Source: Faecalibacterium sp. I4-3-84
Lineage (GTDB): Bacteria > Bacillota > Clostridia > Oscillospirales > Ruminococcaceae
DNA: 64,000 nt
Assembly: GCF_023347255.1 (NCBI RefSeq)
Contig: NZ_CP094466.1
Span: 124,001 to 188,000 of the forward strand
Direction of reading: 5' to 3'
This document shows, piece after piece, positions 8,782 through 17,748 of the stretch. The translations under genes were made by a program, and so were the position numbers. The stretch's first letter is position 1. Every line of letters begins with the position of its first letter. The notes beneath the pieces are model-generated. The model was not told where the DNA came from and did not search any database. It saw only the letters and a program-made list of their open reading frames with translations.

Positions 8782-9753
8782 TCACATCGGTAAAAATTTC
8801 ACGTCTGCCTGCAATTGCGGGCAGGCGTTTTTTATTGTGATCTTTTCTCTGCCCACACCGTTCTGCAATGCACTGCGCTGCTGCAGATGCACAAGGTCGA
8901 TGCCCTGCTGCCAGAAAGACTGCACCGTCTGCGTGCACAGTTCTGCCAGCTGTTCGCACTGTGCGGCGCTGGGCTGCGGCGTATCATAGCTGCGCTGACA
9001 GTCCAGCCGCAGACTGGCAGTTTCTTCCTGCAGGGTGACAGACACGCTGCATCGGCGGACCGTTACCGGCTCACCTTCCAGCCAGAACGTATGCACGCCG
9101 CCCATTTCCAGCAAAAGCCGCGCTGTTTCCGCCTGCCGGGCCTCCAGCTCAATGCTGTTTTCCACTCGCCAGAGGATGCTTGTATCTGCAAGTGCCACTT
9201 CCTGTTTCTCTGCCCGCAGCTGCGGCAGAAGCATTCCGTCCTGATACTGGTAAAGCCTCGGCATCTGGTCTGCGCACTGCTTGAGCTGCTCAAGCAGTTT
9301 GTTCGGAAATTCCTGCTTTTCTGCTGGAAGTTCCTCCAAAAATCCATCGTCCATTTCCAGCACAGAAACTTTTGCCGATACCCTGCCCTGCCTGTTTTCC
9401 AGCACCGTACGCTCATACGCTGCAAGCAGCTCTGCCGATGCATCCTGATCGATCAGCAGATAATCGCACAGGCGGTAATCCGCCTTTTGCGGCAGTTGCT
9501 TTTGAGCCGCCGCCAGCGCTTTTGCCAGCGTGTCCGCCTGCGCCAACTGCAGCTGCACAGCACCAGAAGCCTCGGATGCATCGGCGGCGGCTTCCGGAGC
9601 CTGATACAGCAGCCCTACGGTGATGGACTGTTCCTTCTGAGCAAGATACAGCGCACGCACCATGCTTTTTTCGGTGGTCTCGCAGCGCAGAAAAATCAGG
9701 CACCACCCGATCAAAAGCACCGCACTGAGAGCGCGCAGTTTCTTCTGCTTCAT
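8782..9753 (-). CDS. Ger(x)C-type germination protein (gerAC-like)
   Basis: 323-aa protein with an N-terminal signal or anchor (LRALSAVLLIGWCLIFLRC) and a divergent Ger(x)C C-terminal domain (region QSFWQQGIDLVHLQQR, matching the family's conserved Q..GID block). In spore formers GerAC-type proteins are lipoproteins of the germinant receptor in the inner spore membrane. A Cys follows the hydrophobic stretch but the residue before it is Arg, so the lipobox is poor. The start at 9753 overlaps the gerB stop (ATGA), making gerA-gerB-gerC one operon. The protein is about 50 aa shorter than typical GerAC. The family call rests mostly on operon position and the C-terminal block. Confidence 0.7.
   Translation of the reverse strand: MKQKKLRALSAVLLIGWCLIFLRCETTEKSMVRALYLAQKEQSITVGLLYQAPEAAADASEASGAVQLQLAQADTLAKALAAAQKQLPQKADYRLCDYLLIDQDASAELLAAYERTVLENRQGRVSAKVSVLEMDDGFLEELPAEKQEFPNKLLEQLKQCADQMPRLYQYQDGMLLPQLRAEKQEVALADTSILWRVENSIELEARQAETARLLLEMGGVHTFWLEGEPVTVRRCSVSVTLQEETASLRLDCQRSYDTPQPSAAQCEQLAELCTQTVQSFWQQGIDLVHLQQRSALQNGVGREKITIKNACPQLQADVKFLPM
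8801..8833 (+). terminator. Rho-independent terminator of the phosphate operon
   Basis: Stem CGTCTGCCTGC (8802-8812) pairs with GCGGGCAGGCG (8817-8827) around a 4-nt loop, followed by six T (8828-8833). It ends the plus-strand transcript 20-50 nt after the kinase stop. The same bases code for the last residues of GerC on the other strand. Confidence 0.8.
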
Positions 9754-10550
9754 TTTACCGCTCCTTTCCCGCACTGCACCGCGCGCTGCCACACGGTACG
9801 CACTGCCGCGCAGAGAAAGCCGGTGCGGAAGATCGCGCAGGTGAGCCAGATGAGCAAAAGCAGCGCATCCATGCGGGAGAAAACATCTGCGCTCCATGCC
9901 CGCAGCAGCTCCTGTGCCGGGTAATCCGCTGCGCCAAATACGAGGCACATCCCGGCAGTAAGACCCGCCTGTACCAGAAAGGTGAGCCATGGCAGCCAGG
10001 ACATGCTGCGCGGCTCTTCATAACCTGCAAGAAGCGGCCAGAACAAATACTCCGCATACAGCGGAACACGCGGCCAGCGGGTCAGTTGCACAGCATCTGC
10101 CGTCAGCAGGTGCGCCCAGTCCATCTGCCCGGCAAGCCCTGTCAGACAGACCAGCCCACCCAGCAGCACGAACCACCACAGCACCCGTGCCGGAGCATCC
10201 CAGCCGGAAGGCGGAATACACCACCCTGCCCAGAGCAAAAGCGGCAGCAGGCCGATCAGCGCCATGGAGCGGAACTCCTGCTGGCAGATGTTCTGGGCCT
10301 GCATTACGGTTTCAAACAACTCTGCCAGAAACCATGCTCCTGCGGAAAACAGCCAGACCCACTGCATGGCTGCCCGCTGCCAACAGGCAGAGAACACCCC
10401 ACTGATGCATGTGAGCAAAAGAGTCTGAACCGCTCCATGAATGATCATCCCACGCGGAGAGATACCGGTCTGCATTTCTTCTGCCAGCGCAGCTGTCCAC
10501 ACGCTCAGTGCCAGCACGGGAGCAGAAAAGCCTTTCTGTTTTTGTATCAT
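9750..10550 (-). CDS. GerAB-like membrane permease, shortened
   Basis: Very hydrophobic 266-aa protein with roughly seven or eight membrane segments, placed exactly where gerAB lies, between gerAA and gerAC homologues with ATGA overlaps on both sides. GerAB proteins belong to the amino acid/polyamine/organocation superfamily and bind germinants. The usual length is about 360 aa with ten segments, so this one lacks roughly 90 residues. No frameshift is visible in the neighbouring frames. Position and hydropathy support the call more than any clear motif. Confidence 0.6.
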   Translation of the reverse strand: MIQKQKGFSAPVLALSVWTAALAEEMQTGISPRGMIIHGAVQTLLLTCISGVFSACWQRAAMQWVWLFSAGAWFLAELFETVMQAQNICQQEFRSMALIGLLPLLLWAGWCIPPSGWDAPARVLWWFVLLGGLVCLTGLAGQMDWAHLLTADAVQLTRWPRVPLYAEYLFWPLLAGYEEPRSMSWLPWLTFLVQAGLTAGMCLVFGAADYPAQELLRAWSADVFSRMDALLLLIWLTCAIFRTGFLCAAVRTVWQRAVQCGKGAVK

Positions 10551-12007
10551 TTTTCCTCCCGTTTCTGCCAGATATTAAAGTCGTGCGCTGAAAGGCGGCG
10601 GTAGTTGCGGCGGATGATGCCATCCTCTTCCATGGGCCGCTGCGGGAACGGATGCGCCGCCAGATATGGCACCTGCAGGCAGGCTGTGCCGGAAAGACTG
10701 AGCAGAACTGCAAAAAAAGCTCCCGCAAGGCCCACCGGCCCGGCAAGGCCTGCAGCCAGCACCACGCCCAGACGCAGCAGCGTAGCAGGCTCGTACAAAG
10801 AGGGCGTGACGAACACCGCGATGGCCGTGATGCTTGCCACAAAGATCACCGGCGTGCTCATAAGCCCGGTGGCAATGGCAGCATCGCCGATGATCAACGC
10901 GGACACCAGACTGACCGAATGCCCCAGCGACTGCGGCATCCGCAGTCCTGCTTCCCGGATGACCTCCAAAATGAGTATGACCAGCAGCATTTCCGCAAAC
11001 AGCGGCAGCGGTGTGGCCTTCTCCGCCGCTTCGATCTTGTACAGAAGCTGCGGTGGGATCAGCTCCGGCAGGTAGACCGCCAGACAGACGAACACACCCG
11101 GCAGAAATACTGTGAGGTAGAACGAAACATATTTGAGGATGCGCAGAAAAGAGGAAAACACGGCGGTGGATGCATAATCGTCCAAGCACTCAAAATTTTC
11201 GCAGAAAAGAGCCGGAAGCACCATGGCAGAGGGACTTCCGTTGACCAGCACCACGATCTTGCCCTCACAGATCTTTGCCGCCGCCACGGCAGGCCGCTCG
11301 GTGTAGCTTACCGGCGTGAACAGCCGCGCCCTGCCCGGCAGCAGCCACGGCACAAAGTAACTGGAATCCAGCAAAAGCTCCGGCTTTGCAGCGGCAAGCG
11401 CTTTGCGCACACGGATCACCATGGCGGAGTCTGCCCTGTTTTTGCAGTAGCAGATGGCGTATTCCGTTTGCATTTCGGTATCGGCCTGCGCCACCTCCTG
11501 CACCAGATGTTCGGTACGGATGAGCCGCCGCAGCAGGCTCAGATTGACCCGCAGCAGGTCGGCAAAGCCTTCGCGGGAGCCGCGCAGATTGCCCTCCCCG
11601 GAAGGCTCGTCTACCGAGCGGAACTTCAGTCCCTGCACCGAGAAGGCAATGCCCTTTGCGCAGCCGTCCAGCAGTAAGACCGCCATGCCTGCCGTCATTC
11701 GTTTGATCAGATCAGCCAGATCTGTTACCGGCTCACTTTCTGCCGGAAAGGCTGAGCCGTGCAGGATCAGCTCAAAGACCTGCGGCCCGGTGCAACGCTG
11801 GCCTGCCTGCTGCGGCGGTGCCTGACGGCTGGCCGCATCCAGTAAAAGCTCCCACAAAGAATCCAGGCTTGCCATGCCGTCAAACAGCAGGATGCTTCCC
11901 CTGCAATGATAAATCGTGATCTCCTTGGCATAATAATCCGCAGAGGTGCCAAACATTTTGTCCAGCACCGCAAGATTTGCCGCAAGGCTCTGTGATAACT
12001 GCCGCAT
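10547..12007 (-). CDS. GerAA-type spore germination protein
   Basis: 486-aa GerA-family protein: a soluble N-terminal domain (about 1-260, including YCKNRADSAMVIRVRKAL and a GKIVVLVNGSPSAMVLP block) followed by a membrane domain (about 270-450) with the family-typical stretch LLVILILEVIREAGLRMPQ and LVSALIIGDAAI. In Bacillus and Clostridium this is the A subunit of nutrient receptors in the spore inner membrane. The ATG at 12007 has AAGGAG 8 nt upstream; longer in-frame extension upstream is antisense to the divergent yetF gene. It is a well-preserved gene in a lineage often described as non-sporulating. Confidence 0.88.
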   Translation of the reverse strand: MRQLSQSLAANLAVLDKMFGTSADYYAKEITIYHCRGSILLFDGMASLDSLWELLLDAASRQAPPQQAGQRCTGPQVFELILHGSAFPAESEPVTDLADLIKRMTAGMAVLLLDGCAKGIAFSVQGLKFRSVDEPSGEGNLRGSREGFADLLRVNLSLLRRLIRTEHLVQEVAQADTEMQTEYAICYCKNRADSAMVIRVRKALAAAKPELLLDSSYFVPWLLPGRARLFTPVSYTERPAVAAAKICEGKIVVLVNGSPSAMVLPALFCENFECLDDYASTAVFSSFLRILKYVSFYLTVFLPGVFVCLAVYLPELIPPQLLYKIEAAEKATPLPLFAEMLLVILILEVIREAGLRMPQSLGHSVSLVSALIIGDAAIATGLMSTPVIFVASITAIAVFVTPSLYEPATLLRLGVVLAAGLAGPVGLAGAFFAVLLSLSGTACLQVPYLAAHPFPQRPMEEDGIIRRNYRRLSAHDFNIWQKREEK

Positions 12008-12028
12008 CCAACCACTCCTTTGCACAGC

Positions 12029-12058
12029 AGTATGCCCGGCTGCAGCGGCATCCATTCC
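12029..12058 (-). promoter_or_regulatory. Possible forespore-type (sigma-G-like) promoter before gerA
   Basis: On the minus strand GGAATG (12053-12058) is followed after 18 nt by CATACT (12029-12034), partly matching sigma-F/G boxes (about TGAATA and CATACTA). A start here would leave a very short leader before the AAGGAG. No sigma-A promoter is visible in the 78-nt gap shared with the divergent yetF. Weak, pattern-based evidence. Confidence 0.2.
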
Positions 12059-12085
12059 GTCAGAAACGACAGGAGGTCTTGTTAC

Positions 12086-12778
12086 TTGAAGCTTCTGATC
12101 TGCCGCACGATCATCATTTATCTGTGCGTCCTGTTTGCCATGCGGCTGATGGGCAAGCGCCAGCTGGGCGAACTGCAGCCCGAAGAACTGGTGTCCACCA
12201 TTCTCATTTCCAATCTGGCATCCATCTCCATTGAATCGGAAGAGGTGCCCATCACATCCAGCCTGATCCCGCTGTTTCTCATTGCAGCGCTGGAACTGCT
12301 TGGCTCCGTGCTGAGCTTCCGCAGCCAGAAATTCTTCAACTTTCTCTCCGGCAGACCAAAGACGGTGATCTTGGACGGGCAGATCGATCAGAAAGCCTTG
12401 CGGATGCTGCGGCTGACCACAGCCGACCTGATGGAAGCGCTGCGCGGTAAAAATATTTTTGACCCACGGGAGGTCTCCTACGCGGTGATCGAGACGAACG
12501 GTACCCTTTCGGCAGCACTGCGGCCAGAAAAAGAGCCAGCCCGTCTTGCTGACCTGCAGCTGAAGGTGACCCATATCAACGCCACCATTCCCTTTGTGCT
12601 GGACGGACAGGTGCTGGAAGACAACCTGCGCTGGTGCGGCAAGGACCGCGCGTGGCTGGAACGCACGGCGCAGGCCAACACCCTGCTGCCGGAAGAAATT
12701 TTGCTGCTGATCGGCAACGAGACCGAGGATTATTTTTTGCTAAAAAAAGAGAACCGCCGTGCCGGCGGCTCCCATTGA
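12086..12778 (+). CDS. YetF/DUF421 membrane protein
   Basis: 230-aa protein with three N-terminal membrane segments and a C-terminal YetF-type soluble domain (sequence FNFLSGRPKTVILDGQIDQ, then DLMEALRGKNIFDPREVSYA). The biochemical role is unknown; DUF421 proteins are common in endospore formers and some occur in spore-resistance operons. The TTG at 12086 is chosen because AGGAGG lies 9 nt upstream and the protein then starts LKLLICRTIIIYL, like relatives; the upstream part of the frame has no such similarity. It is divergent from gerA and followed 9 nt later by a DUF4363 gene, a recurring partner. Confidence 0.85.
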   Translation: MKLLICRTIIIYLCVLFAMRLMGKRQLGELQPEELVSTILISNLASISIESEEVPITSSLIPLFLIAALELLGSVLSFRSQKFFNFLSGRPKTVILDGQIDQKALRMLRLTTADLMEALRGKNIFDPREVSYAVIETNGTLSAALRPEKEPARLADLQLKVTHINATIPFVLDGQVLEDNLRWCGKDRAWLERTAQANTLLPEEILLLIGNETEDYFLLKKENRRAGGSH

Positions 12779-12787
12779 GGTGAGCGG

Positions 12788-13156
12788 ATGAAGCGGATCT
12801 ATGCATGTATCGCCATTGTGGCCGTACTGCTGAGCGTGGCCTTTTACAGCAGCTGGAAGGTGCAGAGCTTTGCGGATGTGATCTCGGCAGACCTTGACAC
12901 CGCCGCCGAAGCCATCCGCAATACCGACTACCCTGCCGCCCGGCAGGCGCTTGCTGATGGTGCCGACCGGTGCGACCAAATGCGCACCAAAATGAACCAC
13001 CTGCTGCGCACCGCAGATTTTACCGAGCTGGAAGCTGCACTGCGGGCGGCGGACGGACACCTGGAAATGGGTGCCCCAGAGGAGGCCTTTGGTGAGCTGC
13101 GCCGCGCACAGGTACAGGTGGAAACACTGGAATGGCTCTCGCACCGGCTGGTATAA
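12788..13156 (+). CDS. DUF4363 family protein
   Basis: 122-aa protein with one N-terminal membrane helix or signal anchor (about residues 4-20) and a helical extracytoplasmic part with regular charged and leucine spacing. Length, topology and position right after a DUF421 gene match the DUF4363 family, whose function is unknown. GAGGTGAGCGG precedes the ATG. The two genes probably share one transcript. Confidence 0.8.
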   Translation: MKRIYACIAIVAVLLSVAFYSSWKVQSFADVISADLDTAAEAIRNTDYPAARQALADGADRCDQMRTKMNHLLRTADFTELEAALRAADGHLEMGAPEEAFGELRRAQVQVETLEWLSHRLV

Positions 13157-13160
13157 ACAA

Positions 13161-13196
13161 AAGCACCGGCCCTGCCCCATTGGGCGAAAGCCGGTG
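13161..13196 (-). terminator. Terminator after nrdR
   Basis: CACCGGC (13164-13170) pairs with GCCGGTG (13190-13196). On the minus strand the stem is followed by CTTTTGTTT, so it mainly serves nrdR; it may also stop the convergent DUF4363 transcript. Confidence 0.65.
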
Positions 13197-13208
13197 TTCT
13201 GATGCAAA

Positions 13209-13679
13209 TTATTTCTGTGGTTCCTTGCGGTCGCCCATCAGCTTTTTCAGCTCATTGAAAAAACTTTCCACGTCTGCAAACTGACGGTAGACCGATGCAA
13301 AGCGAACATATGCCACTTCGTCGATCTTTTTCAGTTCCTGCATGGTCAGCTCACCGATGCGCACGCTGGGGATTTCACGGTCGTAGGAGCTGAGCAGCGT
13401 CTGCTCAATGCTGCTTACCGCACGCTCCAGCGATTCGTAGCTGACCGGCCGCTTGGCGCAGGCACGCACCATGGCGTTGAGCAGCTTCTGCCGGTCGAAC
13501 GGCTCACGGGAGCTGTCCTTTTTGATGACCACAAGCGGAACAGTCTCCACGACCTCATAGGTCGTAAAGCGCATATGGCAGCTCAGGCATTCGCGGCGGC
13601 GGCGGATGCGCTCACTGTCTTCGGTGGGGCGGGAATCGATTACTTTGGATTCCTCGGCTCCGCAATAGGGACACTTCAT
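13209..13679 (-). CDS. nrdR: Transcriptional repressor NrdR
   Basis: NrdR represses ribonucleotide reductase genes through ATP/dATP sensing. The 156-aa protein has the N-terminal zinc ribbon (C3, C6, C31, C34), the basic stretch RIRRRRECLSC and a following ATP-cone domain (VVIKKDSSREPFDRQKLLNA onward). Length is typical. AGGAGG lies 8 nt before the ATG. It is 38 nt downstream of secDF and is followed by a terminator. No nrd genes are in the window. Confidence 0.96.
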   Translation of the reverse strand: MKCPYCGAEESKVIDSRPTEDSERIRRRRECLSCHMRFTTYEVVETVPLVVIKKDSSREPFDRQKLLNAMVRACAKRPVSYESLERAVSSIEQTLLSSYDREIPSVRIGELTMQELKKIDEVAYVRFASVYRQFADVESFFNELKKLMGDRKEPQK

Positions 13680-13717
13680 GTTCTGTTCCTCCTGTCCGGT
13701 CTGACCGGGCTGTGTTT

Positions 13718-16054
13718 TTAGGCTTTGGTCTTGGGCTTGCGCTCACTCCACAGCACCCACGCAGAGGTGGAAACGCACAGCGAAGTGTACACGCCGCTGA
13801 TCATGCCCATCATCAGCGGGAACGCAAAGGTAAAGATGCTGTCCAGACCATACAGCTTTGCCACGATGCACATAACGCCCAGCGCCATCACCGTGGTAAT
13901 GGTGGTGATCAGGGTGCGGCGGGCGGACTGGTTCACCGAGTGGTTCACCAGCTCTTCAAAGGATGCCTTTTTACCCATCAGGGTGCGGTTCTCGCGGATA
14001 CGGTCGTAGACCACAACGGTATCGTTGATGGAGTAGCCAAGGATGGTAAGCATGGCGGCAATGAAGTTGCCATCCAGCGCGGTGCGCAGCAACACGAAGG
14101 TGCCAAACACCACCATCAGGTCGTTCACAAGCGCCAGCACTGCCATCATGCCGCCGGTCAGGCCGCCGATGTTCTTGAAGCGCAGGGCGATGTACAGCAG
14201 GATCAGCACCAGTGCAAACACCACGGCAACCAGACTCTTCTGCAGGAACTTGGTGCCCATGGCAGCGCTGACGTTGCTTAGCGACAGTTGTTCAAAATTG
14301 TTGTCCGGGCAGCTTTCGTTCAGGCTGTCCAGCAGCTTGGCCACCTGCTCGGTAGTCACTGTTTCGGTACCGGGCATCGAGATTTTCAGGGTCTGGCCAC
14401 CGGTAGCAACATTCTCACCGGTCTGCAGGGTCAGGCCGTTATTCTCCAATGCAGAGGATGCAACCTTCTGCACATCCGACATGGTAAAGCTGCCCTCGTA
14501 GCTCAGGGTGATCATGGCACCGCCGGTGAACTCGGTATCCAGATGGACACCCAAAACCACAGCGCACAGCACGATGGCTGCCATCAGGCAGGAGGAGATC
14601 GTCAGGAAGCGCTTGCGCAGGCCCACAAAGTCGATGGGCTTCTTCTCGGTTTTTTCCTTGCCGGGCTTTTCTGCACCGTAGAGCCAAGGGTTGCGCAGTG
14701 CCTTGATAGATGCCGCACCGCGGATCATCACACGGGTAGCAAACACGCCAAACACAAAGTTCAGCAGCACGCCGGTGAGCAGCGTGTAACCGAAGGCATA
14801 AATAGTGCCTGCGGTGGAGGGGCCAAAGGCAAAGAACACAAAGTGGAGTGCCTTTGCAAACATGCTGTCCGAGGGGCCAAAGGCACCCATCAGCACGATG
14901 GCCACGATGACGATGGTCACGTTGCCGTCAACAATGGGGGTCAGGCCGCGGGCAAAACCGCTCTTGAGCGCGCCATCCAGGGACTTGCCGTTTTTCAGCT
15001 CTTCCTTGATGCGTTCTGCCGTGATAACATTGGCATCCACGCCCATGCCGATGGCAAGGATGATGCCTGCGATGCCGGGCAGAGTCATGGTAAAGCTTTC
15101 AAACACCGGGAAGTAGCCGGAAACGAACGCCAGCGTTGCTGCCACCTGACCAGCCAGTGCAATACATGCAAGGAAGCCCGGCAGACGGTACAGCATCGTC
15201 ATGAACACCACGATCAGTGCAAAGGCGATCAGGCCGGCCAGAACCATGGCGCTTAGGCTGTTCTCGCCCAGACTGGGGCTGACGGTGGAATAGCTGTCCA
15301 CCGTCAGTGCAAAGGGCAGTGCGCCGGAGTTGATCTGGCGGGCCATCTTGACGACCTGCTCCTGCGTGAAAGGATTGGAAGCCGAGCTTGTAATGATGGC
15401 AGAGCCATCGGTAATAGCGGTGTTGACCGTAGCCGTGCTCACGTTTTCATCGTCCAGCCAGATGCTGATGGTGCCGCCCGATGCAGCCAGCTTTGTGGTA
15501 GCATCGCCAAATGCCTTGGCACCGTCCTCTGTAAATTTGAGGGAGACGAAATACTCCGAAGCACCGCCATTGCTGACGGGGCCATACTGAGCTGCGGCGC
15601 TCTCGATCATGGAGCCGTCCAGGATCAGCTCACCGTCCGCACTGCTTCCCTCGCGGAAGGTCAGATAGGCGGTGGTGCCGATCTCATCGATCGCAGCTTC
15701 CGGGTCAAAATCTGTCTCACCGGACTGCCACGGGAACTCCAGGATCAGGCTGTCGGAATTGTTGTCCACATACAGCTCGTAGTCGGTCACATTCAGCGCC
15801 ACGAGACGGTTCTCAATGACGAGCTGGGCTGCTTCCAGCTGTTCTTCGGTAGCATCGTAGCCATCCGACGGCACAAAGGTGACGTTGACACCGCCCTTGA
15901 TATCCACACCGAAGCGGATATCCTTTGCACCTTTGATGTAGGTCGTGGTCGTATCGCCGTACTTGGCATACACACCGAAGAACGCAGTATACACAAATAC
16001 CACGATCAACAGCACTGTGGCGATCAGATGCCATGCTTTGCCTTTTGTTTTCAT
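13718..16054 (-). CDS. secDF: SecDF protein-export membrane protein (fused SecD and SecF)
   Basis: 778-aa RND-type accessory of the Sec translocon that uses the proton gradient to help release secreted proteins. The SecD half (about 1-440) has TM1, the motif RFGVDIKGGVNVTF, an extracytoplasmic P1 domain and the membrane motif ILAIGMGVDANVITAERIKE. The SecF half (about 480-778) carries LDTEFTGGAMITLSYEG and the motif LTILGYSINDTVVVYDRIRE. A single-chain SecDF is usual in Bacilli and several Clostridia. GGAGG is 13 nt before the ATG, somewhat long spacing. About 180 nt of intergenic DNA separates it from the aminotransferase gene. Confidence 0.96.
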   Translation of the reverse strand: MKTKGKAWHLIATVLLIVVFVYTAFFGVYAKYGDTTTTYIKGAKDIRFGVDIKGGVNVTFVPSDGYDATEEQLEAAQLVIENRLVALNVTDYELYVDNNSDSLILEFPWQSGETDFDPEAAIDEIGTTAYLTFREGSSADGELILDGSMIESAAAQYGPVSNGGASEYFVSLKFTEDGAKAFGDATTKLAASGGTISIWLDDENVSTATVNTAITDGSAIITSSASNPFTQEQVVKMARQINSGALPFALTVDSYSTVSPSLGENSLSAMVLAGLIAFALIVVFMTMLYRLPGFLACIALAGQVAATLAFVSGYFPVFESFTMTLPGIAGIILAIGMGVDANVITAERIKEELKNGKSLDGALKSGFARGLTPIVDGNVTIVIVAIVLMGAFGPSDSMFAKALHFVFFAFGPSTAGTIYAFGYTLLTGVLLNFVFGVFATRVMIRGAASIKALRNPWLYGAEKPGKEKTEKKPIDFVGLRKRFLTISSCLMAAIVLCAVVLGVHLDTEFTGGAMITLSYEGSFTMSDVQKVASSALENNGLTLQTGENVATGGQTLKISMPGTETVTTEQVAKLLDSLNESCPDNNFEQLSLSNVSAAMGTKFLQKSLVAVVFALVLILLYIALRFKNIGGLTGGMMAVLALVNDLMVVFGTFVLLRTALDGNFIAAMLTILGYSINDTVVVYDRIRENRTLMGKKASFEELVNHSVNQSARRTLITTITTVMALGVMCIVAKLYGLDSIFTFAFPLMMGMISGVYTSLCVSTSAWVLWSERKPKTKA

Positions 16055-16192
16055 AAAATTCAGAGAACCTCCAAAAGCAGCAGTTCTTGCAGCTGCCGCC
16101 CGTATTCTAGCGCGGACCGCCTGCTCCGGCGGGCCTTATCATTTCCGCAAGGGGGCCGTCGTGCCGGCTTTCTTGCGACAAAACTCCCCTGA

Positions 16193-16208
16193 CGGCCCAG
16201 ACGGGCCG
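16193..16208 (-). terminator. Weak hairpin after the aminotransferase gene
   Basis: Inverted repeat CGGCCC-4nt-GGGCCG lies about 30 nt after the aminotransferase stop. On the minus strand only GTTTTG follows, some 8 nt later, so termination is uncertain. The rest of 16055-16234 shows nothing else I can name, and no clear secDF promoter. Confidence 0.3.
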
Positions 16209-16234
16209 CACAGAGGAGATAAAATCAAAAAATG

Positions 16235-17518
16235 TTAGTCTGCCTTGTCAGCCAGCAGTTTTTCTGCCACAGCCAGACGCACACAGATGCACAGCAGTTC
16301 GGAAGCGGTTTCCACCTCGTCCAGACTGGGATAGGTGGGCGCAATGCGCAGGTGAGAATCCTCGGGGTCCTTGTGATAGGGATATGCAGAACCGGCACCG
16401 GTCAGGGTCAGGCCCGCATCCTTGCACAGACCCGCCACGCGCTTTGCACAGCCGGGCATCACATACAGGCTGATGAAGTAGCCGCCCTTGGGGTCCGTCC
16501 AGTGGGCAATATCCCCGCAGGGGATGAGGTTGTTCTTGAATGCGGTCTTGACGGCATCAAAGCAGGGCACCAGACGACGACGGTGCTTTGCCATGTGGGC
16601 CAGCACACCTTCCTTGTTCTTCAGGAAGCGGACGTGGCGCAGCTGGTTCATCTTGTCATAGCTGATGATCATGACCGAGAAGCGCTTGCAGATATACTTC
16701 ATGCTGCTCTCGCTGCAGGCAATGGCAGAGACACCTGCGCCCGGGAAGGTGATCTTGCTGGTGGAAGTGAACATGAACACACGGTTTTCGTTGCCGTACT
16801 TCTTGCTCTCGTTCAGCAGCACCGGAGTCTCGATGATCTCATCGGTCAGGTGATGGACGATATAGGCTTCATCCCAGAAGATCTTGAAATCAGGCGCAGC
16901 GGTCTTCATCTTGGCAAAACGCTCGATGGTCTCATCGCTGTAGGTGTAGCCATCGGGGTTGGAATACTGCGGCACACACCAGATGCCCTTGATGTCAGGA
17001 TCCTCGGCCACCAGCTTTTCCACAATGTCCATATCCGGGCCATTGGGGGTCATAGGCACGCTGACCAGCTCAAAGCCAAACTCCTCGGTAATAGCAAAGT
17101 GACGGTCATAGCCGGGCACCGGGCAGAGGAACTTGCGCTTCTCCACCTGAGACCAGGGGCACGGAGACTCCGGGAAACCGAACACATAGCCGATATTGAC
17201 GAGGTTATACATCAGCTGCAGGCTGGAGTTGCCGCCCACGAACACTTCCTCCGGCTTTACGCCAAAGACATCCGCAAACAGCACGCGGGCCTCCTGCAGG
17301 CCTTCCAGCTCGCCATAGTTGCGGGCATCCGTACCGGCATCGGTGGTATAGTCATTCATCTTCAGCAGGTCCATAGCCAGATCCATCTGGTGAGGGCCGG
17401 GCTTGCCGCGGGCCATGTTCAGCTTGAGACCCTTGGCCTGAAATTTTTTATACTCTGCTTCGAGCGCTGCCTTTTCGGCAGTGAGTTCATCACGATTCAT
17501 TGCAAGATAATTTGCCAT
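16235..17518 (-). CDS. PLP-dependent aspartate aminotransferase (alternative class I family)
   Basis: 427-aa fold-type I PLP enzyme of the PF12897-type aspartate aminotransferase family. Visible features: NMARGKPGPHQMDLAMD near the N terminus, substrate/cofactor residues in GGNSSLQLMYN, the aspartate loop FKIFWDEAYIVHHL and the PLP-binding lysine in FTSTSKITFPGAG. It should transfer the amino group between aspartate and 2-oxoglutarate. The ATG at 17518 has AAGGAG 10 nt upstream; a GTG three codons earlier is too close to that site. It is a single-gene unit with its own strong promoter. Confidence 0.9.
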   Translation of the reverse strand: MANYLAMNRDELTAEKAALEAEYKKFQAKGLKLNMARGKPGPHQMDLAMDLLKMNDYTTDAGTDARNYGELEGLQEARVLFADVFGVKPEEVFVGGNSSLQLMYNLVNIGYVFGFPESPCPWSQVEKRKFLCPVPGYDRHFAITEEFGFELVSVPMTPNGPDMDIVEKLVAEDPDIKGIWCVPQYSNPDGYTYSDETIERFAKMKTAAPDFKIFWDEAYIVHHLTDEIIETPVLLNESKKYGNENRVFMFTSTSKITFPGAGVSAIACSESSMKYICKRFSVMIISYDKMNQLRHVRFLKNKEGVLAHMAKHRRRLVPCFDAVKTAFKNNLIPCGDIAHWTDPKGGYFISLYVMPGCAKRVAGLCKDAGLTLTGAGSAYPYHKDPEDSHLRIAPTYPSLDEVETASELLCICVRLAVAEKLLADKAD

Positions 17519-17625
17519 TAGAAACACACTCCTTTATCGTACTTCCTGTTACCCATAGCGCCAGAGCGGCATTTTGCGGAGCATTCCTGCCAGGGAGCGT
17601 TCCCCATGCCATTCCAGACCTTAAT

Positions 17626-17654
17626 ATTATAGTACATTTTGCCCTCGGAAACAA
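17626..17654 (-). promoter_or_regulatory. Sigma-A promoter of the aminotransferase gene
   Basis: Minus-strand TTGTTT (17649-17654), 17 nt, TATAAT (17626-17631), giving a start about 100 nt before the ATG. The remaining part of the 230-nt gap up to clpX holds AT-rich inverted repeats (around 17660-17740), possibly the clpX terminator, without a clear stem plus T-run. Confidence 0.8.
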
Positions 17655-17748
17655 GAATAATAAAGCAAAAAGCCCTGCCAAAAGCAAAAAGCTTTTGAAA
17701 CAGAGCTTGAATGCCGGGTCTTTGCTCCCCTGCTGTACGCTAAAAGCG

